Shown in pieces: positions 13,301 to 26,500 of a DNA stretch of 64,000 nt. The position numbers and the translations under genes are program-made. The notes below the pieces were generated by a model. The model was not told the origin of the DNA and did not search any database. It saw only the letters and a program-made list of their open reading frames with translations. Each line of letters starts with the position of its first letter. Within the stretch, counting starts at the first letter, position 1. This DNA comes from Diphasiastrum complanatum. Lineage: Eukaryota; Streptophyta; Lycopodiopsida; Lycopodiales; Lycopodiaceae. The stretch spans positions 3,289,528 through 3,353,527 of the forward strand of contig CM055102.1 in NCBI GenBank assembly GCA_029204225.1, given 5' to 3'.

Positions 13301-13409
13301 AAGCAAGCAGTCCGAAACAGCAACCGATCCTTCCGAACACTTATCTCAACACATTTCCCCTCCAACTGCATCGCAATTCCACTCCCCTGCTTTTTCACCA
13401 TAGCTGGCA

Positions 13410-13473
<64 letters not shown>

Positions 13474-16400
13474 GCATTTGATCCATCGCGCACCCAATCT
13501 CTCTCGTTCTCTTTCTAGAAATTTCGAGACAAATGATCCTTGGGTGATGACTGGGTGAAGTACCCACACGTGCCTGTTGACAACCTTTTAAGGCACACGT
13601 GTGTTACGAGCTCGTAACCAGTGCCGAACCCTAGAGAACACAGATAGGTCAGATACCACAGTCAGGGTCGTGTCCAGTGTACATGACCAACAGGGCAAGA
13701 CAGTGTGAGTAGTGTGCCCCAGCACGGTCCATAGCCATGGCGGGCCTAACACAGCCTAGGGACCCTGTCAGCAAGATAGGGCCCCCAGTTGGGTCCCGAT
13801 GTGCAGTCGACCACGTCAGTGCCACGTGGCCGACACTTGGCAGTTGCATGCTACCAGTCCTCACACTGGGCTAGGAGGGGCTTACTCTATATCAGGGAGT
13901 AGGCAAGGTTGGGTGGATCAGTTAGTGTTTGCCCTACTGTGGTGTTAGGATCTATTACACTGGTATCAGAGCCATCCCCATCCTAGGGAGTTAGGAGCAG
14001 CAGTAGAGAAAGCTATCAGAAGATAGGAAGTGTTTCTCAAATTCTCAGAGAGGAATAGAGGAGGAGGATCGCTATAGGAGCAACCTTCAAACTTCTGATT
14101 TCCACTGAGAAATCACAGTAGCAAGGAGTCAGATTCCAAGTGTAGGTACTCGCTGAAAAAACAGCTGTTCCTCACTGAGTTCAGAGGATTCTCTATAGTT
14201 TTCCTAGCGAAATTAGAGTAGGAAGAAGCCAGCACCTCCATCGCTGTACAGTCAGAGACCTGCATCTGATTTCCAGGGAAAATGATACTAGTTCTCAACG
14301 AGTTGGAAGCCAAAAAAGAGGAGCAGGGCCAGCGCTGCCAGTGCTTTTGAAAATCTGGTTTTTGGACCAGTTTTTGGGCCCCAACGTCAGAGATTTGGAG
14401 CAAGAGGATTCCTACCAGATCAGCGAGTAGGAGACTTCTGAAATTTCAGAATTCAGAAGGGTTTTTGGACTTCAGATTTGCCATTTTGTGGACAAATTGA
14501 GATGCTGTCAGACCAGCGAGGGGGGATAGCAAAAGTTTCAGATCTTGTTGCATATTTTCCAACCTCAAATCAGATTGAGAAAGAAGCTGAGAAGGGCTTT
14601 TCTGTATTCTCTCTGTGGAAGTACAGTTCTCAGAAAGAGCTAAGTTTCCTTTCCCTTGTACAGTTGTAAATTAGTCTTTTAGACTTTTTTTCCTTCAGAA
14701 GTTAAGGTAGCTCTCTTTCAGTTCCGAAGATGACTACTCCTCAGGGACCTGATCAACCCCCGGAGAGAGGCTTCGACGAACTTGAAACAGAAGCCTTGGC
14801 TTATAGAAAAGGGAAGGAACCCATGGAAGTAGAAGAACAGGAACAGTTCGCCGAAGAACTCGACGAACTGGTTACCAAGGAGCAGTTCCTCCAATTGGTA
14901 ACAGAAGTGGATGAACTGAAATTGGCATTAGCCAATTTCAAGTCCAGTGTGGACGACTCGTTCGCTGAACTCAAAGACTTGATTTTGAGTTCCGCGAAAG
15001 GAAGCCTTCCCTCCACTTCTCAGTTATCCCCTTCTCCACTTCCATCAGTTTCGGGTGAGACTTTACGATCTCACCCCAGTGTTTTTAAAGATTTAAAGCC
15101 TCCTACTTTTAATGGGGAAGAGAAGGATAGAAATGCAGATATTCTACAAACCTTCCTCAGCAAATGGAAGAACATTCATGCTCTTAAACAGACCCCTGAC
15201 CATTTGCAAGCAATTGAGGCCAGTCTTTCTTTAGGGCCTATGGCCTATAAGTGGTGGTTAAATCTCCAGGAGACTGGGCAGACTCCCCGGTCATGGAAAG
15301 CTTTTGAAGAAGCTTTCCTAAGAGAATTTCTACCAGAGAATGAACTTGATAGAGCCTGGGAAGCCTGGGAAAGAACAGTAATGGATAAATCCCTCATCCA
15401 ATATATCTCGCAGTATCGAGAAGCAATTTTAAAGATTAAAAATATGGATGACTATCAGAAAATCAGGGGATTTGTCCGTGGCTTCAAAGATGAATATAAA
15501 GTAGAGGTCCAGAGAAACTCGCCTACTACCCTTGAGCAAGCTCTCAGATATGCTCAAATCTATGATGATTCAGTGGGTAGGAAGAGGGCGAGACAACAGC
15601 CACTTTCTGAGCAGCCTTCTCAAAAAGACTTTCAATTTAAAAAGAAATTTTTAAAAAGAAAGAAAGAAGATAAATTTAAAGGTGAAGCTCCTCAGAAACG
15701 CCCTTCACTCATACAGCCCTTAAAACCAGATGATTTTGAGAAAGCCAAACAAGAACGTTTGTGCTTTGTGTGTATGGGCAAGGGACACACAGTCAGACAG
15801 TGTCCCAAGGGGCCTTTCACTAAAAAAGATAAAAAAGGTAAAAAACAAGTTCATCTTGTTCAGACTGTATGTTTCCCCAGTGACTCGGCAGCTTCCGAGA
15901 TCAAAGTGTCTCATGAAGATCATGAACACTGTTGCCAGCTGACCTCTGCAATGCTAGCGAGACCCTTCAGCTTTGGGCCGCATGACCTAGTACGTATGCA
16001 TGGGAAAGTTGGTAACCAGTCAGTAAGAGTCATGGTTGATGATGGGGCAACCCATAATTTCATCAACCACACCCTGTTTAAAAAGCTTAAACTACCAGAA
16101 GTACCTAGTCAGCATAGGTCAATAGTTTCATTAGCTAAGGGTGAAGATAAAAAAATATGGGAAACTATGGTAAGTAAGTTAAATCTTGGTATTCAGGGGT
16201 ACCAAGATGAAATAAACTTTCAAATAATGCACCTGGATCGAACAGACATTGTTCTCGGGAGAGATTGGCTCTACAGTTTAGGACCTTCCCTCCACAGAAA
16301 CTATCAGGAGAACACCCTCAACTTTCAGTATAAAGGCCGAGAGATCCAGTTGCATGGGGAGCATGATGTTCCCAACTCCCTATGGTCTGCAGTTCAGAGC

Positions 16401-19400
16401 TCTGTCAGCTAATCGGAAACGAAGACCATCAGGTATTCTTATGTGACTTTCAGTTTATTCCTGAGGTTTCTATTTCCAGTTCTATTCAGCAGAAAATCAG
16501 TAAATTAGAAACTTTATTGTCTAAATTTAAAGATGTTTTTCCTGAAGATTTGCCACATGGTTTACCACCTAGCAGAGAGGTAGATCATGTGATAAACCTA
16601 GTACCAGGTACAACACCTGTTTCTAAACCTCCGTATCGATCAGCTGAACAGAGGATGAAGAAATAACTAGGCAGTTAACAGACTATCTTGGGAAAGGCCA
16701 AATTCAGACCAGTAGTTCACCATGGGCCTCACCAGTCCTATTGGTGAAAAAGAAAGAGGGGTCTATGCGTCTTTGCGTAGATTACAGAGCCCTCAATAAA
16801 GTCACAATTAAGAATAAATACCCTATGCCTCGGGCAGACGAGTTGTTTGATCAACTCGACGGGGCTAAGTTTTTCAGTAAAATAGACCTCAGATCGGGAT
16901 ATCATCAAGTCCGTATAAAATCGGAAGATGTCTCGAAAACAGCTTTTAGGACTCGTCACGGTCATTATGAGTTTAAGGTGATGCCATTTGGGCTCACAAA
17001 TGCTCCAGCTACCTTTATGACCTTGATGAACAGTGTCCTCAGACCATACTTGGGTAAGTTTGTAGTCGTGTTTTTAGATGACATCCTCGTCTATAGCAAA
17101 ACGAGGAAGGAGCATCTAAAACACCTCAGAAAGGTGTTTCGACTGCTCAGAAAGCATAAGCTTTATGCTAAACAATCCAAGTGTGAATTCTTCGTTGAAG
17201 AAGTAGCATATTTGGGTCACATTATCTCTTCGGATGGGATTAAGATGGACCCAAATAAGGTTAAAGCCATACTCAGTTGGCTGAGACCTCAGAATATTTT
17301 GGAACTTCAAATCTTTCTTGGTCTGGCGGGATATTACAGACGATTTGTCAAGGAATATGCTCAGATAGCAGTCCCTATGACAAATCTCCTTAAGGGGAAG
17401 GGAAAGGAGTTCATTTGGGAGTCCGCACAAGAGGAGAGCTTTGATGCTCTCAAAACAGCCTTAGCTACAGCACCAGTTTTAAAAGTCGTCGACCCCAATC
17501 AGCCATTTGTGGTCGAAACAGATGCTAGCGACTTTGCAGTAGGTGCTGTGCTAACTCAGGGTGGACGACCAGTTGCGTTCGAGAGTAAAAAACTCGAGCC
17601 AGCTCAGACTAGGTACAGTGCCTATGAGAAGGAACTCTTTTCTATAGTCCATGCCCTTAAGACTTGGAGGCATTATTTGTATGGTGCCAACTTTGAGGTC
17701 TTGACAGACCATGAGAGTCTCAGATACCTTTGCAATCAACCTGAGCTTAGAGGTCGGAAAGCTCGTTGGGTAGAGTTGATGCAAGAGTTTGACATGTTTA
17801 TCAGATATAGGCGTGGAAAATTCAATACAGTACAAGATCCCCTCAGCAGAATGCCTATGATAAACGAGCTGAGTTTTACTCAGATTCGTAATGAGTTACT
17901 CGAGTCCTTGAGAGGGAAATGCCAGCATGATGCATTCTTCTCTATTATCTGGAACTCAGTCCAGAACAGACAGTTACAGACTCCAGAACCAGTTCCCGGG
18001 GCTGGTGCCAGTTCATCCAAGAATACGGCAGCTTCCGTTGAGGATGATGATGAGTCCAAATATACGTCGTCAGATGACGTTGAGGATTCTGAGCCTGTAT
18101 TACCCAAGCAAACCCCAGTGGTTGAGGGTCAGTTGACTCAAGGATTCAAATGGAAACAGTATTCCATTCAAGATGAGTACTTGCTCTATAGAGATAGAGT
18201 ATGTGTCCCCAATTCAGAGGATTATAGGCAGCAGGTCCTATATGAATGTCATGACAATCCTAGCGCGGGACACCCAGGCATACAGAAGACCTATGAGCTT
18301 CTTCGTAGGCAATTTTTCTGGCCCAGTATGAAAAAGGACGTCCACCAGTATGTAACCAGTTGCCAGAAATGTCAAGTAAATAAAGCAGAGCGTTTAAAGG
18401 CAGGAGGGTTGTTGCATCCCTTAGAAATACCAGCTGGTAAATGGGAGAGTATCTCCATGGATTTTATAGTAGGCCTGTCTAAAACCCAAAAGGGTAATGA
18501 CGCTATATGGGTCACAGTTGACCGTCTGACCAAAATGGCTCATTTTATTCCGACCAAAACAACCGTTAGAGCTCCAGAATTAGCGAGGTTGTTTGTAGAC
18601 GGGCTATTTAAATTGTACGGTCTACCTTCCGGCATAGTCAGTGACCGGGACAGTAAGTTTACTAGAAATTTTTGGAGGGCAGTATTCCATCATCTCCATA
18701 CTAAACCTAATATGAGTACCACCGACCATCCACAGACAGACGGTCAAACAGAAAGGGTAAATCAAGTGCTGGAGGATATGCTTCGTGCATACGTCAGCAA
18801 GAAGCAGACTAATTGGGAGGAGTATCTCTCGATATTAGAGTTTGCTTACAACAGTACCAAACATTCAGCTACGGGATACAGCCCATTTATGCTGATGTAC
18901 GGTTTTCAGCCACGCTCACCCACAATTGTAGGGTTTAAACAAGAAAAAGTTGAAGCAGCCAGAAACTTTTTAGAAGACCTAAACCAGATGATAGAACATG
19001 CTAAGCGTAGCATTAGACAATCCCAGGATCGAGCCAGGCATTATGCAGATCCACACAGACGGGATGTGCAGTTCTCCACTGGTGAGAAAGTCTACTTGAG
19101 AGTCCCAGTTGACTCTAAAACCCTCAAATCAGGAGTATGTGCTAAGTTGTCTCCAAGGTATTGTGGTCCCTTTACCATCAGTAGGAGACTAGGCGAGGTC
19201 ACCTATGAACTAGAACTCCCACACAGCAGTAAGGTTTTTCCAGTCTTTCATGTAAGTCAGTTACGAAAAGCCTTAACCAGATCAGATAATCTGGTAGGGG
19301 ACAGTGTTCTAGTTCTCCCATTGGATCCTCAACAACCTCCACATGAACCAGAGGAGATTCTTGATTGTAGAGAGACGCAAACTCGTCATACTCTATACCG

Positions 19401-22400
19401 AGAATATCTGGTTAAGTGGAATGATCAGCCTGTTGAGAATGCCACTTGGGAAAGAGGCAGCGTCCTTCGCAAGATTTTTCCAGACTTTGTCTTAGAGGAC
19501 CAAGACGGTTCTTAAGGGGGAGGGAGTGTTACGAGCTCGTAACCAGTGCCGAACCCTAGAGAACACAGATAGGTCAGATACCACAGTCAGGGTCGTGTCC
19601 AGTGTACATGACCAACAGGGCAAGACAGTGTGAGTAGTGTGCCCCAGCACGGTCCATAGCCATGGCGGGCCTAACACAGCCTAGGGACCCTGTCAGCAGG
19701 ATAGGGCTCCTAGTTGGGTCCCGACGTGCAGTCGGCCCCGTCAGTGCCACGTGGCCGACACTTGGCAGTAGCATGCTACCAGTCCTCACACTGGGCTAGG
19801 AGGGGCTTACTCTATATCAGGGAGTAGGCAAGGTTGGGTGGATCAGTTAGTGTTTGCTCTACTGTGGTGTTAGGATCTATTACAACGTGGCCCAATCAAA
19901 ACACAATAACTAGTAACCCTAAAAAAGCCCTAATTTTTTTTGAATAAGCCTCTCCCTCACCCTGATCAGGCTGGCTCCTATGCGCTCTCTCTTTATCCAC
20001 GCATAGATATCCTCTTCTCTCTCTAGGAAATTTCTAGATTTTTATCTTTTCTCTTTTCTGAAAAGTTCCAGAAACCTGCGTCTCACCCTTCAGCTGCGCC
20101 CTTCAACTGCCTGTCATTGAAGACTTAGGGCACACGTGGCCCAATCAACAGTCAAGAATCGTCTTTTGTCCATGACAACCTACATTCTCTTCACCTCCTA
20201 GCCTCTTCAATTGTCAAACCGAGGATTTTCGAGAAAGAACCAATTTTTTGTTTTGCCCTTTGCCGGTTTTAAAGATGTTTCTACACTTTCCATGATGGAC
20301 TTGTAGACAAGCCTTGTATTGACTGCCCCCATTGTCGCCTGCATAGTTCCAACTTAGTGTGATTCAAATAGGTCAAGTATACCTCCTTTTTGTGGGATAC
20401 CAACTTGAATTTTCATTTTGTAACAGAGATTTATTGCAAGTGACATTAAGCTCCAAAAGACTATGATAATTTGATTCTTGATAAAAGAGGCCCATTTTTG
20501 ATGTCTCCAATCAGCCCAATGGTTCCAAGCAAAGAATAGTTGCCAAGGAATGTGTTTGCACCCCATGGGAATAAGAAATGCCATTCTCAACCCATGGGAA
20601 CAAGGAATGCCATTCTCAACCCTTGGGAATGAGAGAGTGTTGTTCGCACCTACTCCCCAACACAAGAATGTGAGCGAATAGTGGGGAAGGTTCCGATAGA
20701 AAGGGGAACACATACCCAAGGGTTCCCAAGCTGCTCTAAGCTATTCCCCCTGTAGTTTAGGCTTTGGGGCCGAATTTATTTTCCCGTTTTGGCCCAATTT
20801 TTTGGAACTTTATTCTAAGAAAAATATTTAAAAAATGATTACATGTGATAATGCGGTGTTCGCTCACTCTCCCCTCACCAAGAAACATTCCCATTCCCAG
20901 AGGTGCAAATGTTTCCTTGTTTTTGCTACCTAACAACTATGAAGCTCAGACATAGTCCACCACACTATTGTTTTGGATGGACGAACAAGTAAAACCTTTG
21001 GGATTTTGGCCATCTATGCAGCCCATTGCAAGTCATGAGTTCATGAATACCACCAAGATTGAGGAGCTCCCTAACGAAGCGTGTAGTGGCATTGTCCACT
21101 TCCATATAGTGCCTTTCAAGATCCATGTCCTTCAATGGTATCTCCTCCAACCAAAGGGGATCATCATTTTCTTGATAAAAAGCTGATTGGGAAGTTCCAG
21201 TGCTTACATTAGAATTTCCAAATATAAAAACATATCCGTCCTCTAAATTTGATGATGTTGAGGCTGATTTATCCAAAAAGATATTCACTGTCCAAACCCA
21301 TAGTTTGAGTAGCATACACATAAAAAAATATAACTTTTTCCTCCATCACGATCTCTAACCAAATGTACCAACCATTTTTGTCTTTTTTTGCAAGCTTGAC
21401 GGAACTCTCAAGAGAGTTGCAATTGTAACATGCCCCCCCTCCAAAGTCCATATTTCTGTCCCCATTTGCATTCCATAAAGAGTAAGAAAGATACCCTTCG
21501 AGACTTGGTGATATACAAGTTTCTTGCTCCCATGTCTCACCTAAGACTGTATTATTCTTGCCTTTTGCAACTTCAATTAAGCTGGCACCTTAAAACCAAG
21601 GAAAACCATTGTAATTTCATAAAAATAAAATTCAGATTTAAGATTTTTATGCAAAGAGTCGTTCTCCCTAGACATCTTTGCACCACAAAAGGAAAGACTT
21701 CCTTGGTCAACAGGGAGAAACTATGCTTTTGTAGGCAGATTTGAGATGCAAAGAGTAAGTATTGCCTTTTGATGCCTCAGTGACCCTAATTGCCATGTAT
21801 GTTGCACGGACTTCATGTACTGGGATTACTAAGTCAGCCTCTCATATCTCTAGATGATATGGGGCAAACCCTTGGTTCCCCATGAGATTGTGCTAGCTGA
21901 GCCCCTATCTTAATGGGTGCTATTTTTCATGTGATCATATATCTTTGGAGAGTTTGTTGTAATTTGTAAGTAACGGGAGAAATTCAAGCAACATGTTTGA
22001 CATATAATAGGATAAAGACCAACTTATCACCCAAATTCCAATCGACAACCTTGCCACCTCCTAAGCTATAACAAACTCTAAAACCAGAGAGAGTAGAAGA
22101 GAGAGAACACCCCTACTTGATGCCAATAGTGCTAGATACTAGCTCCAATAAACCATCCACTGATCTGAAGCATATGAAAACTCTCTCGTATAGTGCCAAA
22201 ATAACCAGTATAATGTCCAATGAGAACTAAAGATTCCTCAATCTCTAAATGAGAAGATGTTGTAGTACTGAATAAAAAGCTTTTCTGGAAATAACAAAGT
22301 AACAATAGACCCTCTCCTTCCTGAATCTCACCTTTTCAATAAGCTTGTCCCATGGCATGTATATGTTTTTGGTCTAAGCTTCACTACTCGTGGCTATCTA

Positions 22401-23516
22401 TAGTAAGATGCCATAAGGGTTGGCTACAACATGTCCTATCACAATTGCATATACAGTTAATGGGTTAAGGATTGAAGTGGAATGCAGACTTGAAATTAGC
22501 TTCATTGACATTTTCTATATTCCAAAGTGATTACCTACTGTAGAATGTACACCCTTTCTAAGACCATGGTAGCAACCATTTCAAAAGTCCAAAGTTGAAA
22601 CGTATCAACCAAACATCTAGAAACTGTTTTTGATTTAAATTTCTTTTTGCTATTTTGTAGGAGAAAGGGCCACTAGTTACTACTACGTAAAAAAATAAAG
22701 TTAGGGATCATAGGACCATGCACAACCTTGCTAGAAATAGGCAACAAATAGGTGAAATGGTAAAACAAGAATCTAACAAAAGGATTCCCGATACATTTGA
22801 AACAAACCATGTTTCAAAAGAGTTTAATTGGGCAACCAGACATGGTTGGTTGTTAGTGGCCAATATGTCTAAGGTGAGGATCACTTAAATGATTTTTGTC
22901 CCCTACATGTGTGTTTTGGTGGATGTGGAAAAGTTGTAAGTACAAGTCTATTTGTGGCTTCTACAAGGTTCTAAAGATCATTTTTATGTGTTTAATTGGA
23001 AATTTTGGGATATGACATAAAAACTGGCTAATAAATACCTTCACTATTTTACATTTTTTGGATTGACGATTTATTTTCAAATTTGGCTAGTAATCATTGA
23101 GCCACTTAGCTTTCAAGTGTGAAACTATTGACCTTATTTGTGAAAGGGGAAAGTGTAGCATATGGATTTGTGATACATTTTCATAACCAACAATGCTTTT
23201 TTTTTTCAAGGTGGTCATTTACATGTTATACAAAAGCACACATCTTATGTACAATTAAAAAATCATATTTCTTTTAGAGAAAGAACTCCAAAAGATAATG
23301 TCTACCTTTTACTAATAATATCCAAACAGATTTGGGCACAAAACCAATGATTTGAAAGCTTTAGACTGATATCAAAACTTAAATGAGATTGATAGCATCT
23401 AGGAAGCATGATGGTAAACTCATACACACAAACGTGAAAACAATCATGCATGCTTAGAGAATCCAAAAACTTGAGATGTTGGATTCTTTCTATCCTTTTG
23501 TGTGTGTGTGTATGTG

Positions 23517-23582
<66 letters not shown>

Positions 23583-26500
23583 CTGGAAGAATAAAGGCGT
23601 CTTTTCTCGTTTGTGCCCATGCAAAACTGCAAGGTGGTTTAGGAAAAATACTTTATACCCCTTGTAATGATATAAATCGAAACAACGGATTGAGTGAAAC
23701 TTTTTTATAAATCAAAACGATGAATTGAATGAAACTTAGAGATTGAGTATGTGCCTTTAGAAAATTACGAGATCAATGTACAAAAATGCTTATAGCATAA
23801 TTTGGCCTCCCTAAACATTCAATTTGATTCCAAAGATAAAAAAATGCCCCTTAGTTTCCTTGGAAGCATGAAAAGGTAAATCTGTTGCAAATGTGCTTCA
23901 CACTCGAATTTCGTTTAGACATTTCAATAGAATAAATGATGCCAGTTAACAGTATAAAAAACCAAAAAAGAGAAACTTTATAGTTATGCTTTCTTTGCAT
24001 CATCGTAAATCCTCCACACATGAAGGTCGATCTTCCTCCACGTGGATCACATCAAAGAAATCCTATTCCAAATACGATTCTTGAAACAATAAACATGTTA
24101 AATACTAACTTTCCGACTTGATTCTAGGTTATGATAAACGTTCATACTATTCATAAACATAAGAAAGAATGATTTACAAGTTATTACCATCCTATTTGAG
24201 CCCTACACCACCCTACCTCTATGTCAAACCTAGTAAACTATATCATACAAGATATGCAAATGTTAGTATTACTAGTTTCTTTACATATATTATCATATAA
24301 ATCTCAAGATATTAGGGTTTAAAATTTCAAACCAAAAGTACTAGAATTGATATGTTACGGATATTGGAAGAGGTATCATAGTTGCCAAGGAACAGGAATG
24401 AGAGAACATCTAAATCTTGGAGAACGAGAATATTCTATGAGGAAGGGAAGCAATTGAATGAGAGAACACCACATTATCACATATAATCATTTTTTAAACA
24501 TTAGATATTCTTCATAATAATATTTTGCACTCAGATTGTAAGATATGTACATTGGGAGGGAATAAATAGGCCTTGCAAGCAGAAAAAATTGGGCCAAAAT
24601 TGAAAAACAAAAGATACAAAAAATGGGAGTGAAGTTAGGATTGAGGTATCCTCAGAGGATTGAAATGAAAAGAAAATATCCTTGAATTGGATTAGCCTTT
24701 GGATCGGATTCAAAGCCTTGTCCCAAAACTTGAACCACAAGACATATAGCTAGGAATGCCTGCGAATGTGTTACCCTTGCTATGGGAACGTTCCCCCATG
24801 TTCCCTCACATTCCCCCATACTCCCTGACTATCACTCATCCTAACATTTCTTATGCAATTAGTGTGATAAGTCAAACCATGTCAAGTCCAAAGAAATCTC
24901 CTTGGAGAGAACTACAGCGCATGTTGAAGTATCTTAAAGGGCGTACTTTATGCTTGTCAAGAAAGGACAATGCAAACTTCCCCAATCACCATTCAGTATC
25001 CTTATCTAAAAGATTGTTAGAAGTTAAATACTCAAGTCTCAAACCCGTCTTGAACCTTCCAATGTGCTCAAATAGCATCCAAAGACTCATTTCTTGGATT
25101 ATTGGGTCTGGTGTCTTGAGTTGTTTGTAGGGAAGTTGTATTTTTTAGAGGTCCTAGTTGGAATCTACTTGACCTATTGGCAATCCGTCTTTCATTAACT
25201 TTTCTTAGTTGGAGATTGCTTTGGTTATTTGCTATTTTGTACTTCACCAGATGCCAATATCAACGACAAACTCAATATTCTCAGTGGTTATTCAGATGCA
25301 AGTTGGGCAGGAGATGAAGACAATCGTAAATCCACTTCCGGACTTACATTCTTCCTCAAGAAAAGTCCTATTTCATGGAACAATCGCAAGCAAACTTCAA
25401 TAGCTCTATCATCTATTGAATCAGAGTATATCGCAGCCTCTCAAGCTACAAAGGAAGCAATATGGTTGAGAAACATTCTTTTAGGTATTGATCTGAATCA
25501 ATATGCTCCGACAATTCTATTCTGTAATAATCAAAGTGCCACTGCCTTATCGGCCAACCAACCCTAGGTTTCATTCTAGGAGTAAGCCACATTGAAATCA
25601 AGTATCAGTATGTCAAAAGCAAAGTTTTTGACTAGGAGGTTGACTTGCAGTACTGTCGAATGCAAGATATAAGTATTAAGCTTGGATGCACACATAAAAT
25701 TTTTGTGCAGCACTAAGTTTAAAGGTCAAAGCATTCATGGATTCAGATTAAGGGGGGTGTTTACAGTCTGCAGGAATACACGGGAATCGCTCACAGGTGG
25801 CTCCAACATATCGGACATCATTCGAACTATCGGATGAAAGACAATTATTGTTCCACTTGAATTGAAGCTAAAAACTTGCCCTAACCATTTAGCAAGTACA
25901 TTTCCAGGAAGTCCTAACTGGATGGATGCCAGCTCACTATGGCCAATTGGCTATTCGATCTGCAACCTAATAGCTATCCTACTATACGTTACTTGCTTAG
26001 TATAAATAGCTGATCATTTACATATTTTAGTAACTTTCCACATTAGCTCTCAACTCTCTTGAGCATCCCTAGCTCAACTCTTGCTCAACTTTCTAGCTTA
26101 GCTTTCTTTAGAGTTCATAAGAGTATTGCTACTCGTGCTTATTGCTTATCAGCGGAAGCACAATCAGACAGAGTTTTAGTTACTCAGAGATAGTTTAGAG
26201 TACGCGGTTTTTATCCGCAATTGTCTTGTGCTCATCATCATCTGATTTTGTACATGCTACATGCTGAATCAATCTACTCCTTTATTGCGTTCAATATTAT
26301 GTCAGAATGAATACTTCTCTGTGATTGCTTTGTGACTGATAATCTCATATCGTTTTGTTTGATAATTCAATACTTCATGTTTGGCTACGAAATCACTTTA
26401 GCGTTGATGATTTCAAAATTAGTTGCTAAAAGATTGAACGTGACTTCTGTCGTTATGTTTTGTTCAATATTGCATTAGGAAAGAAGGCAAAGTCCCGCTG

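Larger units (their letters stand above)
13602..19884 (+). mobile_element. Ty3/gypsy chromodomain-type retrotransposon, copy 1 (full length)
   Basis: A complete 6,283-bp element with 358-bp LTRs, TG...CA ends and a perfect 5-bp target duplication ACGTG (13597-13601 and 19885-19889). Domain order is gag, protease, RT, RNase H, integrase and a C-terminal chromodomain-like segment, so it is a gypsy element with chromovirus-like layout. It sits in ZIFL intron 16, antisense to the gene. I count 8 differences between the LTRs (about 2.2%), so it is older than copy 2. Two single-base deletions break gag-pol. Confidence 0.97.

Noticed and set aside
13602-19884. CRISPR-like reading of the regularly spaced leader repeats
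   Set aside because: Eukaryotic retrotransposon leader; spacing units are degenerate and there are no cas genes.
20354-20719. Minus-strand ORF with LFFAW considered as ZIFL exon 16
   Set aside because: No acceptor precedes the motif and the following residues do not fit; the 44-bp exon at 23,583-23,626 fits phase, splice sites and motif.
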